DNA from: Xylogone sp. PMI_703
Taxonomy: Eukaryota; Ascomycota; Leotiomycetes
Assembly: GCA_021399445.1 (NCBI GenBank)
Contig: JAJTUQ010000003.1
Span: forward strand, 7,874,001-7,938,000
DNA: 64,000 nt
Reading direction: 5' to 3'
Below are positions 9,692 through 22,640 of the stretch, piece after piece. A model generated the notes under the pieces. The model saw only the letters and a list, made by a program, of their open reading frames with translations. It was not told the DNA's origin and searched no databases. Made by a program: the position numbers and the translations under genes. The stretch's first letter is position 1. The number at the start of each line of letters is the position of its first letter.

Positions 9692-12600
9692 TTTGTGAGA
9701 AGCTAAAAGAGGTGTGTTTTAGGTGTTTCTGATATTTGCCGGATGATGATGTCGAAGATTGTCGTTGAAAGGTGGGATGCGAAAGTGTGATTAAATTGAA
9801 GATGCGGGTTAGAGCGCGGTTAAAGCTGTTTTAGGCTTTAGACTATCAGTGATTTTAGTATGACGATGAGTTGACCTTTTCAGGTTAAATGCCAGTCGAA
9901 TATGGTCGCAATTTCAATTTGATTGAACTGTAGATGTTCTGATTGAATGATGGAGAATGCTTCAGGAGGTTGGCGAAGTCCAAATAAATATATTCTGCGT
10001 GTCAAAATCAACTGTTTCTGCGGGATCTGGGAGGAAAGCCTCAAAGCCCGAGGTCGTGTGTCTGTGACGTTGGATGCTTAATCAGCCTCAGTGCAGTGGG
10101 TATGGTGGCATGATGTCAGGATGAGGCATGGGACGGTCGCTGGCACCACGAAAATTCCGCGGGGACCTGAGAGCTTGTTGCGCGCATTCCATAGGCCGGA
10201 AATGGCGGGCTGGACCTCTCGCACCACATGAGGCACGCGGGCTCCGGCGGGCACTGCGAAACTTTTTGCAAAGCCCTAGCAGACCCCTATTGGCTGGCCA
10301 GCCGCCCACTCGTTTGCAGCCAGTCACACGCAGAGAAAGGCAAGGTACAAGAACATACGCGAGGGTACGTACCCCGAGCCTTCTCCGAATCCAGCCTCGC
10401 CCTGCGTGGTCCCTTAAGTTTTTCGCTCTTCGCTGAGCTTCGCGATGGGCACGGAGGTCGCTCGCTGTCACCTGTGAGAGGCTGTTTGGCTCCCGTTCGT
10501 GCTTTTCTCGGATATTTGGCGAGGCCGCCTCTACTTTTTGCTCTTTTTCCAGTCAACCGTGCAGATGTATGATGTCATGACCTTTTTTTTTTCTCCTCCT
10601 CCGCATTATCGTGTATCATAATATCAGAAAATGCGAGCTGATTACCATCAACGCTCCACAAAAGTGTATCACGTACACAGTGCAATCGCTTACTCGACAC
10701 GTGCTCACCTGCTCAAGTTGATAACCTTGTACTGGCTTCATGGTTCCTCGTTATAACATCGCTCCTCTCCTCCGTGGTAGCATGTTTTCTGCTTAAAGAT
10801 AATCGATCGCACCCACACGAAAAAGAAATATATTATTCTTCATCAGCTTGCCTACTACCTTGTCCCCGTTTATTCACGATTCGACTTATAATCAAACGAG
10901 AAATGGGAGAGATAGAAACAAATCCCCGACATCATGCACAATTTGGTCTCTATCCAAGCGGAATCAAAATGCCTCAAGGTCTACAAATACATCGATACAA
11001 CAGGGCGAGGTAATGGATTGCAATAGTAGAAAGCACTAACAGCTTAAGGATCGCGTCACAAACTAAGTCACTGCAGTAGTCTATAGGGATTGGTTAGATT
11101 AGGGTTGTCCTAACGTATGCTTATGCCTCAGTATATCATATCCATAGGCGTGGACAATAGAATAGACTCCAGGCTGCGAACACTGTGAAGACTGGGAAAT
11201 ACATCGGATGGGTTAAAGAATTGAACGCTCGACGGGTCACCGAGGTCTGCAGAACAATTTCACCTAGGTTACGAGGGATTCTGGATATCTTCGTTCTTGA
11301 AGGCCGATCATACCAAGCCGCAAAGTATCAAGTATATTACAATTCGGTAGATCTCGACAGCCCCTCGATCGCAAATTACTCCTTTAGGAAGGAAAATAAA
11401 AACGGTGCACAGAGTATCCTGACCTTAACATTATCCAGATTTCCATCCCGTGCATACGACATCGATAGGTGAGTGTGACGTGTGTAGAGTCTCTCGATTC
11501 TCGGCTCGCCCAGGTTCCAATATACCAATATCGACTAGAGTCGACCATAAGGCTCCCCAACTTGTAGTCATAGCTCTTTAGTATCCCAACTCTGACTTCA
11601 ACTCCCGCCAAACCTGGGGTAGTGGAGTAGAGCAAACACGTTTTGGCGGTTTTGACCAGATAGTCGGAATCAGGCTTGAGATAACACAGCACCAGCACCT
11701 GGTGTTGTGGGGATAAGCGCATCGATAGGAAAGCTTGAGCATACCAGCAGGCAAGTCTGGGGAGACGGTCCACGGGTTCTCTTACTTCGAACACCACATT
11801 TCTGCACCACCTGGCGAAGCTTATTGCAGCTTACCAGCTTACCTGCTTTGCTCGCCCGTTCCTGCCATTCAGAAAACGAGACAAAGCCTTGACATCTCTC
11901 GTCTGCATGGCCTGACTCATTCCAATCGTATAATGAGCCGGACCTAGCCTGGATCTCAGAAGCCTAAGCCGCTTGGGGTTGCTTAGGACTACTGTACTGC
12001 TGGAGGAGGGATCAGAGATGACCAACAAGGCCGCCCCAAGGCATGATTCACCCGCTGCCAGCCTTCTGCTCTTGGGGCTCGGCGCACCCTCCCCATGCAG
12101 CTGCGATGGATGGCGGCGCGCGCGAATGGGCAAGCAGGCCCTTCTCCAGCTTGACAACACACCGCTGCTGCCAACCAGAGCGCCGGCCAAACAGCAGCCT
12201 TACCCACTCATTAGATCATAGAAGGAGCCAACCGCCCGGAGCAGTCTTGAGCTTCTGAAAAAGGCGGTCATACGAAGCACATGTGGTTACTCGCATTGTG
12301 CGTCTTGTGCATCTAGTTGCTTTTCCGGGCTAAGGCAGGCTAATGTACAGGAAGACCCTTGGAACCAATCTCTGAAAAGTAAGATATGGTGGTCCGTCCT
12401 TTTCTTGTCTGGTCAGTGCCGCGCTGGCCTTGATACGGTAACTCATGAGGCAAACCGTCCACCTCGAATTTTATATATGGCGATGAGCCGCCATATCTGC
12501 CTTTCTTCGTAGCTTTCCCATCCATACCTACACAGTACGGCACTTATTGGTGCTTAGATCTCTCTGCTATTTAAGAGCCGCCGTTGTGGTGCGGAGTACC

Positions 12601-13056
12601 AGATCTCTCTTGCCTTGAGGGCCTCGAGACCATTTTGTCTTTATAACTTATATTCTGAAAAGTCGCCATCCTTTGACATCTCTTGACACTGTTCTTGAAC
12701 CTTGAAATCAACCCTCCTTGACTTGACTATTTTACCCAGCCTTTTTGAACAGTGTCCGGACACCGTTGCAACTCGTCATCTGCTTGCCTCCGGCTGCAAC
12801 ACTCGCATTTGCCTTAGCGATTTTCCCAATATCACTCGCAGGACCAGAGGTCCGTTGCCACGGCTGCCACCAGCGCTCACCAGAGCAGAAACGGGGCCCT
12901 TGGGCCGCAGGTCTCCATCGCAGGACTCCACTTCCAGCGCTCGAGCCACTCGCCGCCCTTTAGAGGACTCGTGCTAGCCTCAGGCTCCACTTGTTGGGCC
13001 TTCCATTACCCTTCCATTTTCCGACCCCGAACCCCGAAAGGGCTTAGTGAAACACC
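9692..13056. other. Divergent intergenic region, 3.4 kb
   Basis: This lies between the 5' ends of the Rcf2-like gene (-) and the Sfp1-like gene (+). It is GC-rich near 10.1-10.5 kb with many overlapping open frames, none with a recognised domain. It is mixed-composition after that. The last 570 bases look like the leader of the Sfp1-like transcript. No RNA gene, transposon or tandem array is visible. Confidence 0.4.
12568..12575 (+). promoter_or_regulatory. TATA-like element upstream of the Sfp1-like gene
   Basis: TATTTAAG lies 482 bases before the start codon. From 12486 to the start at 13057 there is no ATG on the plus strand. That is what a long leader scanned by ribosomes would look like if transcription starts shortly after this element. 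Confidence 0.35.
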
Positions 13057-15246
13057 ATGGGCTGGTTCACTCGCTCTAGCCACAACAGTCCTAGTCCTTT
13101 GAGTATGGACGCTGACGAGGGCGTCGAGTCGTCTTGGTCACCATCTCCCTCTCCGGCCTCTCCTCTCGAACCACTCACTCCTCAGGACTCTTTCACTCCT
13201 TCAAATACCATGCCGACAACCTCTCCGATCAACATTGCAAGCCCAACCTCGAGAAACGCTTCGTCGTCGCCATCCTCGCAGGGCAAGAAAGTCCCGAATT
13301 TCGACTCCGATACACGGACCTCAGCCATGATGGCGGGAGCCGCTGGCTTTAATTCCAGCGTCGAGCGCGGTCGCCACGACTCCTTCGCTGGTGCGAAACC
13401 AATCTCAATGGTTAATCCCAATAGAAATTTGGATTCGCGACAGAGGAGGGAAAGTTTGGCTGGGAGCCTCGTCGGTGGCATGAGCTGGGGTGGCGTCTCA
13501 GTGGGCAGCTGGATTCGAGATGAGTAAGTCGCATCAGTTCCTCGAAAATATAGACCCCGTTCATTTCGCTGCTGAATTGCATCGTCTACTGCTTTTGGAC
13601 GATGGTGATTGCGGCGGAAGGAATGATTATCTCGCTATCGATAACAGATCGCTAACGCCCTTGTAGCATAATCATGGCTGGTACCTCGCCGTTCCCTTAC
13701 CAGTCGCCTTCATACCACTCTTCATCCTATCTTCCAAAACTGGAAGCAAACTTCATGCGAGACTTCTCTTGCTGTGGCAAGACTTTGCCCACTCTGCATG
13801 ACCTCCTGCAACATTATGAGGAAAGTCACGCGCAGCAGACCCCGCAGTCACTACGAACCGCATCAATCGTGGCCAGGGCGCGAGAGAACTCAACGCCCAA
13901 TAGCAAAGCCGCTGTTGCTGCACAAGCGGCAAACGCTGTTCAACAAGCTCAGCAGCAGCAGCAAAACCAACAACCGCCGCAGTCTAGGCAACAGCCCATG
14001 CAACAAGGCGGGCCTGGAACAAGCGCCATCCAAATGATGCGTCAGCAGCAGCAACAGCAACAGCAGCTGCAACAAGCCCAACAGCAACAAGTCCAACAGC
14101 AGCAGCAGCAACAACAACAACAATCACAGCCATCAACACCCGCAGTGAAGAAAGTAGAAACGAATGAAGTTGATGACATGGATGCAGTTGAGGACATGGA
14201 AATGGATGATGTCGACCCCCTCGATGCGGGGAAACCAACCCAGCAGGTCCAACCGGCACAGCAATCGCTATTTGGGCAGCAACGACCAGCACTGAATCTG
14301 AACTCCAATGGGCTACAACATTCCGGGCTTCGAAACTCGCAGCCATCCACACCTGCAACTGCTGGCTTCGGATTTCAAAATAATCCTACTGTATCATCCG
14401 TCAATACTCCCACCCTGAGCACCCAGCCAATTCAACAAAACCAGACATTCTCTCCTCATACATCAGTCCCAGGAACGCCAGCAGGGGAGATGGAAGATGA
14501 GTATGCAGATCTAATGATGGGGAACATGAACATGCAAATGCCCTCAAATATGAACTACCCATATGGATTCGATGGAAACGATTTGGGGCTTGATCTGTGT
14601 ATAGATGAGCCTGCGAAGCGGCTATTCAGTCCAAATGGGGGCTCTAACAACCAACGCGCGCTCCAGCAACAAATTGCTCAGTTTGGATTAGGCCACGGAC
14701 AATTTGGAAACAACAGCGATCTTATGAGAGCATATAGACAGCAGCAGCTGATGGCTATAAATGGAATGACTCCCCAGCAAGCTGCTGCTGCCATGCTAAT
14801 CGCCGGTGAAGAAAACAAGCCTTTCAGATGTCCAGTCATTGGATGTGAAAAGGCGTATAAGAACCAGAATGGTCTCAAGTAAGTTTTTTTCATTTCTACG
14901 AATTTTAGATTCTCAAGATTGCTAACACGATGCAAGATACCACAAGACTCATGGCCACCAAACGCAACAACTACACGAAAACGGCGACGGAACATTCTCC
15001 ATCGTTAATCCCGAGACATCCGCTCCATATCCGGGCACACTAGGCATGGAGAAAGAGAAGCCTTACAAATGCGAAGTATGTGGCAAGCGATATAAGAATC
15101 TGAACGGACTGAAGTACCATAAACAGCATTCGCCACCTTGCAACCCGGAGCTCAAGTTAACCAGCCACATGGTTGCAGCTGGACTCAGTGGGTTGGGGGT
15201 GAATGTGGCGGGGCTGCCTGGGATTGGAGAGGAAGGTATGATGTGA
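13057..15246 (+). CDS. sfp1: C2H2 zinc-finger transcription factor, Sfp1-like
   Basis: Three exons, 13057-13523, 13667-14878 and 14937-15246, give 662 residues. Both donors are GTAAGT. Intron 2 splits the first C-terminal finger and its removal restores the C2H2 motif. Finger one starts CPVIGCEKAYKNQNGLKYHK (about residue 543) and finger two CEVCGKRYKNLNGLKYHK (about 604). This is the paired split-finger arrangement of yeast Sfp1, which drives ribosome biogenesis genes downstream of TOR. An atypical N-terminal finger, FSCCGKTLPTLHDLLQHYEE, begins near residue 185. Between them lie a Ser/Pro-rich N-terminus, glutamine-rich runs at about 245-310, and an acidic stretch (DDMDAVEDMEMDDVDPLD). It is a nuclear transcription factor by family. 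The orthology is a strong likelihood, since other fungal C2H2 factors have similar architecture. Confidence 0.85.
13950..14130 (+). repeat. CAG/CAA tract encoding polyglutamine
   Basis: Imperfect CAG/CAA repeats inside exon 2 of the Sfp1-like gene encode glutamine runs broken by Leu, Ala, Met and Val. The mixing of CAG and CAA stabilises such tracts. Length variation between strains would be expected here. Confidence 0.85.
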
Positions 15247-15388
15247 CAGTGGACCTCGGCAGCATCATAGACACGATCCGCATTCAACACCCTTTTATAG
15301 CGATGACCTGAGACGTTCATACTTTTTCGAATACGACATACCTGTTCCTTCCTCCAGCATTAGAATCGGCGTTTCTCTTCAGCAAAAC

Positions 15389-15394
15389 AATAAA
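15389..15394 (+). terminator. Poly(A)-signal-like AATAAA after the Sfp1-like gene
   Basis: AATAAA lies about 140 bases beyond the stop codon, a plausible position for a fungal cleavage and polyadenylation signal. Fungal signals are loose, so this is suggestive only. Confidence 0.35.
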
Positions 15395-15773
15395 AATCAA
15401 AAGTTTGGGGCATTCCATGGAGTTTATATTCTCGTTTCGGTTTTAAAATCTCACGCCCTTGAGAAGATCCTATATACCCCCTCCAGCGAATAGACTACAC
15501 ACGGTTCGGCTTAGTGGCGGACATGAATATACGGGGACGGCTACATACTAAAGAAAAGAGAATCGGTGGCCAAACACTTCCCTTGTCGAAAGTTGATTCG
15601 CTTTCATTTCTTGTTATTACCTTGGCTCAGTATACGATAAAATGCTATCTCGTTACTCCCAGGTTTTATGGGCTTAATTTTTGGGATTCCGGCGTCTAGA
15701 TGGCGCCCGACTGGATTCGGCAGGTGGGGATATAGATTGAGCTATTCGTTCTTGGCTTATTACATCTGACGTT

Positions 15774-15800
15774 TGCTTTTCCTGCTTTTCCTGCTTTTCC
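15774..15800 (+). repeat. Three tandem copies of TGCTTTTCC
   Basis: A perfect 9-base unit is repeated three times in a pyrimidine-rich context, about 530 bases past the Sfp1-like stop codon. It is a minisatellite-like run. Confidence 0.8.
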
Positions 15801-18800
15801 TTCTTTCCACGCTCAGCTTTTGAATGTATATGGTATTTACGTCCTAATAATTGGTCCTATATGGGGAGATGTGACACGACATATGGGGCTCGGGGGATTT
15901 ACTTGGACGAAATGGGAAAATTTTTCAATCTGGATGAAATGAGTTTACACCAAAAAGCAGTTACAGGGACCAAGTTTGTGTTTATCACAGCTTTATATTC
16001 TCGTTTTCTAGCTATAGACATCAGGTAGAGCGTGATGATTTATTCGAAGATATTATCTACAGCCAAAGTTGGATATCCAAGAGATCGACTGTGATTACTA
16101 CAGTAGATCAGAGCTCAGACCTGGCGTTTGCGATTAGCTCATTACGTGTTAAAGAGGCAAAAGACGAAGGTTTTGGCCCAAGCGCCTGACGCTTGTCTAT
16201 CTAAAGATGGAGCTTACCAGGCCAAGCAAGATGATTAACTTCCTGCTTTTGGCATTTGCTCAATTAGCACGTATACATTGGTACATGTAAATCACACATC
16301 TCGCTCTGAGCACTCGAAAGCACTATAGTAGTTTGTGGCTATCGCACGGAAAAAGGCGATCACCGTGAAGCAGGAGTATGTCTTGTTTCAAGAGCAGACT
16401 AGTCCGCCGTTCCTCTCGGCGTCTTTACTGTGGTACTTCGGTGGATGGGTTTCTCCCATATAGCCAGAGTTTCGGATCACGGTTATTAACCCTTGATCGA
16501 AGAGTTTACCCATCTTGGGTCGCCATGTTACAGTGCGCGTCCCAACAGCAACCAGAAGCAATGGCTTGGCTAGATATTTTAGTCTGGATTGGCCTGTTTG
16601 AGATGTATTACCGTTCCATCGCCGGTGTTCTATTCTCATCCTCTTCCTTTTTTCTCCTCCCACTTATGCAGTGACGCAGTACGAAGTAAGAGTACCTTAA
16701 TTTACACTCAGTACCGGTACGGTAGTAGCCAAGCCAAGCAGAGATCATTCGGCCAGTTTTCAATATAGGAACCAACTTTTTTCTCTTGCGAGACTGGGCA
16801 TCAACAAAAAAAAAATCCAGGAGGTCACATTTCCCAATTTCTTGCATTCGGCGGTTGGCGTGTTTCCCGCGGTTTACCCTTCTTGCAGTGAGCCGATGGC
16901 AGAGGGAGGGGCTGTTTGCAGTTGCAGTTGCAGATGCAAGTGCAGCTTGGACAGTACAGTAGTAGCTGCAGCATGCAGGATACAGAATGCAGAACGATGG
17001 AGTCTGCTGTACTTGTCCTGTACTTGTCCTGTACTATATCTGTGCTGTAACTGTAACTGTAGGATACGGTAGGTCAAGTTTAGTCTAGCTGTTAGGTTGT
17101 GCGCGCGGTTGGAGTTACAGTAGTCCCTGTCGTCTGTGGGTTCTGAGTGGTATTTCTTTCGGCGGGATGGGAGATTGGGGCGTGATCTGTTTTTTCTGAT
17201 GCTGTTCGGCTGCACTAAACGTCTTGTGCGGACGGCACTGAACTGTATTGTTGTGTGGGATGGATTACTGGACTGCAAGCTTGCTCCTGCTCTGCTGATG
17301 CTGATGCCAATGCCAATAGTATGCAGTGCAATGCGGTTCCATGTCATGCTATGCCATGCGATGTAAAAAATGATGGACGGGTTTCTCGAACTGGTAAGTA
17401 GATGGAGAAGGACCGGAATATCTGATTACCGCTTTGGCACATGCGATGGGATGTGCGTGCTGCTATGGGCGCGATGTGGTTGATGCTTTGGGGGGCAGAG
17501 TTTGTCTTTGGGAGCGAGCGAGTCGAGCGAAGCGGCATATTCGCTCGAACGAGTTGCAAGTGGTAAGTAAAAGCCAGTAGTCAAGTGGTAAGTGGAAGGA
17601 ATAGTAGAGTAACTTACAGTAATAATGCCGCTATGGAATTGTCAGCAGCAGCTGATGTTGGGATGGAGGCTGGAGATCTAGACCCTTGTTTCACGACAGG
17701 ATGCAGTGTGTTCGCTGGCTGCTGGCTGGCTGTTTTGTCTTGTACGGGCCGAGGGTTTGAGCGAGGGATTAAGGGCGCTGGAGGGGGATCTGCTTGTACT
17801 GTTACTGATCTGCCACCTGTCTCTTTGGTCATATTTGCGGATGCTTGGGTGGGAAATGGAAAAATGATTGACGATGATAGATGATGATAGAAGATGATGA
17901 TGGATAAGTGACGATGATTGTTGTGGTTGTTGGGTCTTGCCTTGGTAGCTAGCTGCACTGTCCTGGATCCCGAGGGAGGAGAATCGGCTGCAGTTGTCAA
18001 CCCAAGAGCACCATCCCAGAGACACTCCCAGCCAAGTGATGCTCAAGCTGCTGTACAATACGCCAACTACAACGCACTAACTCGCCTTCATTACGCACTG
18101 CCAGGTCCATATTCTGTACATTGGCGGCGCCTTCAGTGCTACATCAGGCCGTATCGTCATCGCGGTTCAATCAGGCTGGCCGTGCCTGAGCTTACCTGCA
18201 TGGGCTGCAAAGCACCGTAGATCAGCAGCTGCTTCTCCGTCGCCTCGTTTACATCACGACTTATCCACCAAACGCATCTCCGGCTCATGGATTTACACAG
18301 GCATAACGTCAAACCACTTCGACTGACTTCATACGGCAGCAGATCGAGGACGATTCTACAACTGCCGCGATTCTTCTCCTGCTTCCAGATCGACTAGAGT
18401 ACGTGCATTTTCCCCCCAACAAAAATTTAGGACAAAAGTCACCATGACTTCTTACCCAAGAGAGAGGGAAAGACCCCGAAACGACTCAGGCGACTAATTA
18501 CCACCAACCCAGAAGCCCAGCTAACTGCCGTAGCCGTTGTGGGCTAAACCGAACGACCACAAAAACCACTCAGAACCGCGACCCACGGACGTTGCAAGAC
18601 AGAAAATCCATCCTTTGGGGTCAAAGAAGCTGCATCGTAAAAACGGCAAGATGCCCACCCATGGGGGCCACCGCAGGGTCCGGGCCTGACGAGAAGTTGC
18701 CAGTCACCACAGTTAGTGTCGGGAAGATTTCATGGCCCTAACGCACTGCTATTACCACATCGAATAATATCGCCGCGAACGAAACGCCTGGGAGGCTCTA

Positions 18801-21800
18801 AATCTGTCCTGGAAACGCGGGATGGGCAGAAGGGAGGACAAAGAAGCTGATTCGCCAGGTCGTCTCATTGGAGAAGAGAGTGCTGAGTCGAAGAAGTGAG
18901 GGAGCCCTTTTTACAGTTACTTCCTTTTCCCAGAGCCCTACAAGAGGTCACTTCTTTGTACCTCGCAGCCGTTTAGATCCCGAACTCCTGCTCCTTCTGC
19001 CGGACTAAAGTCTCTTTGTGTGGTACCGTAACCGCTCGCTCATGCTCGTCCATCACTGGTGCAGCGAAGTAGTGGGCCCATATACAGTACCGTAGCACGC
19101 CCAGTCAGTCCAGCGGAGTTCCACAGCGGAGACCGTTCCCTCAAAAGGGCGTTCTGGCGTTCTAGCGTTTCTGGCAGTTGGGATTTGCTCGGGATCTCGG
19201 CTATCGAGGAACAGATCGAAGCAGACCAAAATATTGTAATCAACACGGCTAGAGGGCTGGGCAGCTCGACAGGGACCGGCTTACGCCAAGAGGGAATGCG
19301 CGGTAGCATCTGAACTACTGTACTTACGAGCGCCAACCTCGCCCATCTCCTCGCCATTGGATGCCTTCATCCGGCAGTGCCTGTCGTCGCTCGTGTCACT
19401 ATATCCAATACTGTCCTGCGATTCTCCGTGGACGAATGATGAGTTGACGGGATGATAGCAGGAAAGACAAGGTGATGGGATATGCCGTGGCAAAGCGGCG
19501 GCACAGCTTCTATTCTGCATTTGGATCACATTCTGACAAAATATTTTCTGTGCTGTTGAGATGTTCGATAAGGAATGTGAATGTGAGAGAGGTGAGGGAC
19601 GAATGACCATACATGACACAGGTGCAAACGCATACAGATAGTCTTGACGAGTCAAATAACGGACCGTTTTCTACATGCCGTGTTGCCAACGCAATACTGA
19701 CACATATGCAGTAGCACGAAGCTCCTAAACAAGTTGGATCAAGAGGCCGGACATTTCTCAATCCTGGGATGCCTCGTGGCGATGGCAAAGCGGGCAGCCC
19801 GATTCCCGACCTCGCCGACCTAAGAACGGGTCAAAGGACACAAGAGCTCTCCAACGACTTAGTTTGGTTTCTAGAAGGACGGCAGTTAGTTTGCCAGTCT
19901 TGTTCTGGATCGCTGGGACGGAGACGCGGCGTCGCCAAAACTCCATGGTTTGAACGGCTAGTGGAGGTAAGTCAGCGGGCTGCATGGATAATTCCTCGAC
20001 GTCGATAATCCAAGGGGTTGGGTGTGGCTAGTGCATCTCCAAGAGAGACTTGCAAGACTTGGTAGAACGCTGCGGAGCACTTCTCCGGTAGATGAATGAG
20101 CTGGTGCCTTTTCGACTCTTGGTTCTCAAGCCCCCTTTTTTGCCTCTGGTGCCGTGATTCACAAGCAGTACGACATATGTACATCCTGAGTGGACGTTGC
20201 TGCCATCCACTAATTGGTGGATATAACGACTGCGTCAGGGAATTACTTAGACGCTGAACTAGATTCTTAGTTGCCCCTTTCTTAGCTTCGAGAGCATGTG
20301 ATAATGGACTAACGTCCATAGCTTCTCAGGGGTAGCACTAGTATCGCTGTGAGTATCACGAAACCCTGAAAGGAGTAGGGGGCACGAGGAGGAAGTGGAG
20401 AAGACTTCAATTAAGTGTTCTCTTTCGGGATCTCCATGCTCTGAAATCCAAGGGCCAGGATTGATCTTGAACGGTGTAGTCAACTAAGCTGCTGGCTGAT
20501 TTGCTCTCGTCGCTATCATCCTATGGAGAGATTCTGAGCAGCCTACTTGTTGAACAGATTAGTGTTTGTGACACTACACACGAGAGAATAATGACTGTTA
20601 TATCACGAGTCAGATAAACCTTTTATAGTTGAGTAAAATAAAGCTATGTTTCTTTGCAGTATACTCATGTCAGCGTCTTCAAGTGGATTCAAACTCCTGA
20701 TTTACTCGCTGAGAAGAGGGTCTTAGGATTTCTATAGATTCTTTTCGAGAAGAAACTTGAGTCCTATTTAAAAATTTCGCCAAATAACCCCCCAAATGTA
20801 TTACAGTGGCGTGATATCTGAGATTCCTAGATTGGACAGTTTCTATCGTCTCTCCTGGCTCTCTTGCGAGTAGATTTAGTGTCACACTGTGCGCTTGTGC
20901 ATATAGAAGAGATATCTCTTTTGATGTAGAGGCAAGAATGTTAAGATCGTGGAGAGATTAGGACGCTTTTGCGCAATCCATCTCTCTTATTTTAAGATCT
21001 TTAAGAAAAGTTTCCCATACCTTTAGGATGCAGCTTTTCTGAAAAATATTAATTATTTCCCCGCAGTTAGTTTTCTTGGACTACTTTTGATATCCTTGGC
21101 ATAAAGCACAAGATCTAGTGATTACCAAGTAAACATATTTTCGCTGGGGCATTTTGTATTTCAAGCCTGTATCATAATCTAAGAAATTCATGCCTCTCAT
21201 TCTGATAGATGTTGAGGTATGGATGCGCAGCCTGTGCTAGTCTACTAGATTCAATCTGCAATTCAAATAAAAGCAACTGTTTATAACACCATCCAACATC
21301 GTGAAGTGGCAGTTGCCATGTTGCAAAGAGATATTCACCAGAACGTTACTACTCTCATCACCATCTCCATGATAAAAGACTCAATTGCAAATTATTAAAG
21401 ATGGCCATAGCTGACGATCTGTTCAAGTAGCGGGGATAATGATAAATGAAAGGATGGGTTGCTTCCAAATAGCTTTATACCTTTCACGACGGATATTGCG
21501 CTTCTCGTTTGTAGCTATGGAGACAAAATTAAGAACAATTTGGTTATATAAGTGGATATTGTTGTTGAGCTATGTGAACTTAGGCATCTAGCCAATCCCT
21601 TTATATATAACTCTTCCTATAGCCTCAGCTCTCTCTTCAATCCATCAACATGGCCACATATCGCAATATATAACGTGAAGCTGCGGAGTGACTTCATGAT
21701 ACCATTGTTTAATTAACTCTGGTAGTAAGATCAAAAGAATTGGTTTTGCTGGACCCTCAGTGACTACATCAGACGCCAACTTTTACTCTCGTTCGTGGAT

Positions 21801-22001
21801 AGCCTATTTGTGTCTGTAAAAGCCTTTTCCAAGAATGATCACTTACATGAAGTCAAAATCCTAAGATTTGGTATGTTTTGCCCAGTCCAGTGGAATCTGC
21901 AAAACAGGCGGCCTTCGATTCAGTTCGTTGAAAAATCTCAACTGCTCTCTCGATCCCGAGAACCTTCCAGCTTTTAAGAACTGTTACGAAGTTCATACCT
22001 G

Positions 22002-22640
22002 TCATTCAACGGGGAACAATCTTCGTCTGGGACTATCCAAGAGTATATCTGCGCGATACCCCGTGGACCTCTTCTCTAATATAGTAGCCGAGAATACGGC
22101 CAGTGGTTTACTCTTAAGATATCGCATGATCGATTGCTTTAATTCTGCCGTAAAACCCTGAAACTGCATATAACCAACAACTGGTGCTAACTGGTGGTCA
22201 TCTCCACCAACCAGCACTTTCTCGAAATCCACGTATGCGTATAAAGCAGCAAATTCAACAACGTTGATTTGGCCCGCTTCGTCTACAATAACGTGAGTGA
22301 TATTTTTAAGTTGTTGATAGTTCGCGGACTATGTTGACTTTCTGCTTTGATTGTTGTAAAAGGTCTTTGATCTCGTGTCTCAACAGCATTGTGTCTTCAC
22401 CTGAAAGCTCTTCTTGCTCATCATATCTCGTGAGATTTGACCAAAGTGGAGCCTAATCTCTCTCAGGATCCTTCCTGATAATCTGTAGATCTTTCAGACC
22501 CGAGCTTAGATCTACTTCCTTCAATGGTCTATCACGGACTCCCTGGACAACAGGTACGAATTCCTGATTCAGTGTCTGGACAAGTCTCTTCAAAAATGTA
22601 CTTTCTTGATCGAGTTGAGACGACCATCCTGGCACTTTGT
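22002..22640 (-). pseudogene. SF1 (UPF1-like) helicase fragment, broken
   Basis: On the minus strand, from about 22314 down to 22002, the frame reads through HVIVDEAGQINVVEFAALYA. It contains a Walker B/motif II DEAG box, then LVGGDDHQLAPVV, a close match to motif III of superfamily 1 helicases of the UPF1/AAA_12 type. Just upstream (about 22415-22317) another frame with helical content ends in a stop that overlaps the start of the first, so a frame change lies near 22316. Farther upstream, 22453-22635 is open in a charged frame containing LSSGLKDLQIIRKDPERD. No Walker A is visible, and after the motif III block the frame soon leaves the family pattern. It is therefore a fragment of about 600 bases of a once larger ATPase gene. 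These families act on RNA or RNA:DNA, but no present function is claimed. Confidence 0.55.

Larger units (their letters stand above)
15247..21999. other. Gene desert, first part
   Basis: After the 3' UTR of the Sfp1-like gene I find no gene I can support over 6.7 kb. Contents: three 9-base TGCTTTTCC repeats at 15774-15800; a stretch at 16.9-17.4 kb built of loose CAG-, TGTAC- and ATGC-type short repeats; GAT/GATA-rich DNA at 17.87-17.92 kb. From about 19.9 kb the sequence becomes AT-rich with dense stops. Open frames of 60-130 codons overlap on both strands at 17-18 kb and at 19.0-20.0 kb and have no recognised motif. Confidence 0.4.

Noticed and set aside
14042..14350. Minus-strand frames rich in Cys, Leu or Val opposite the Sfp1-like gene
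   Set aside because: Antisense shadows of the glutamine codons of the real gene.
17585..18220. Overlapping open frames of 60-130 codons on both strands
   Set aside because: Low-complexity composition, several frames open at once, no motif, and no splice set that gives a coherent protein.
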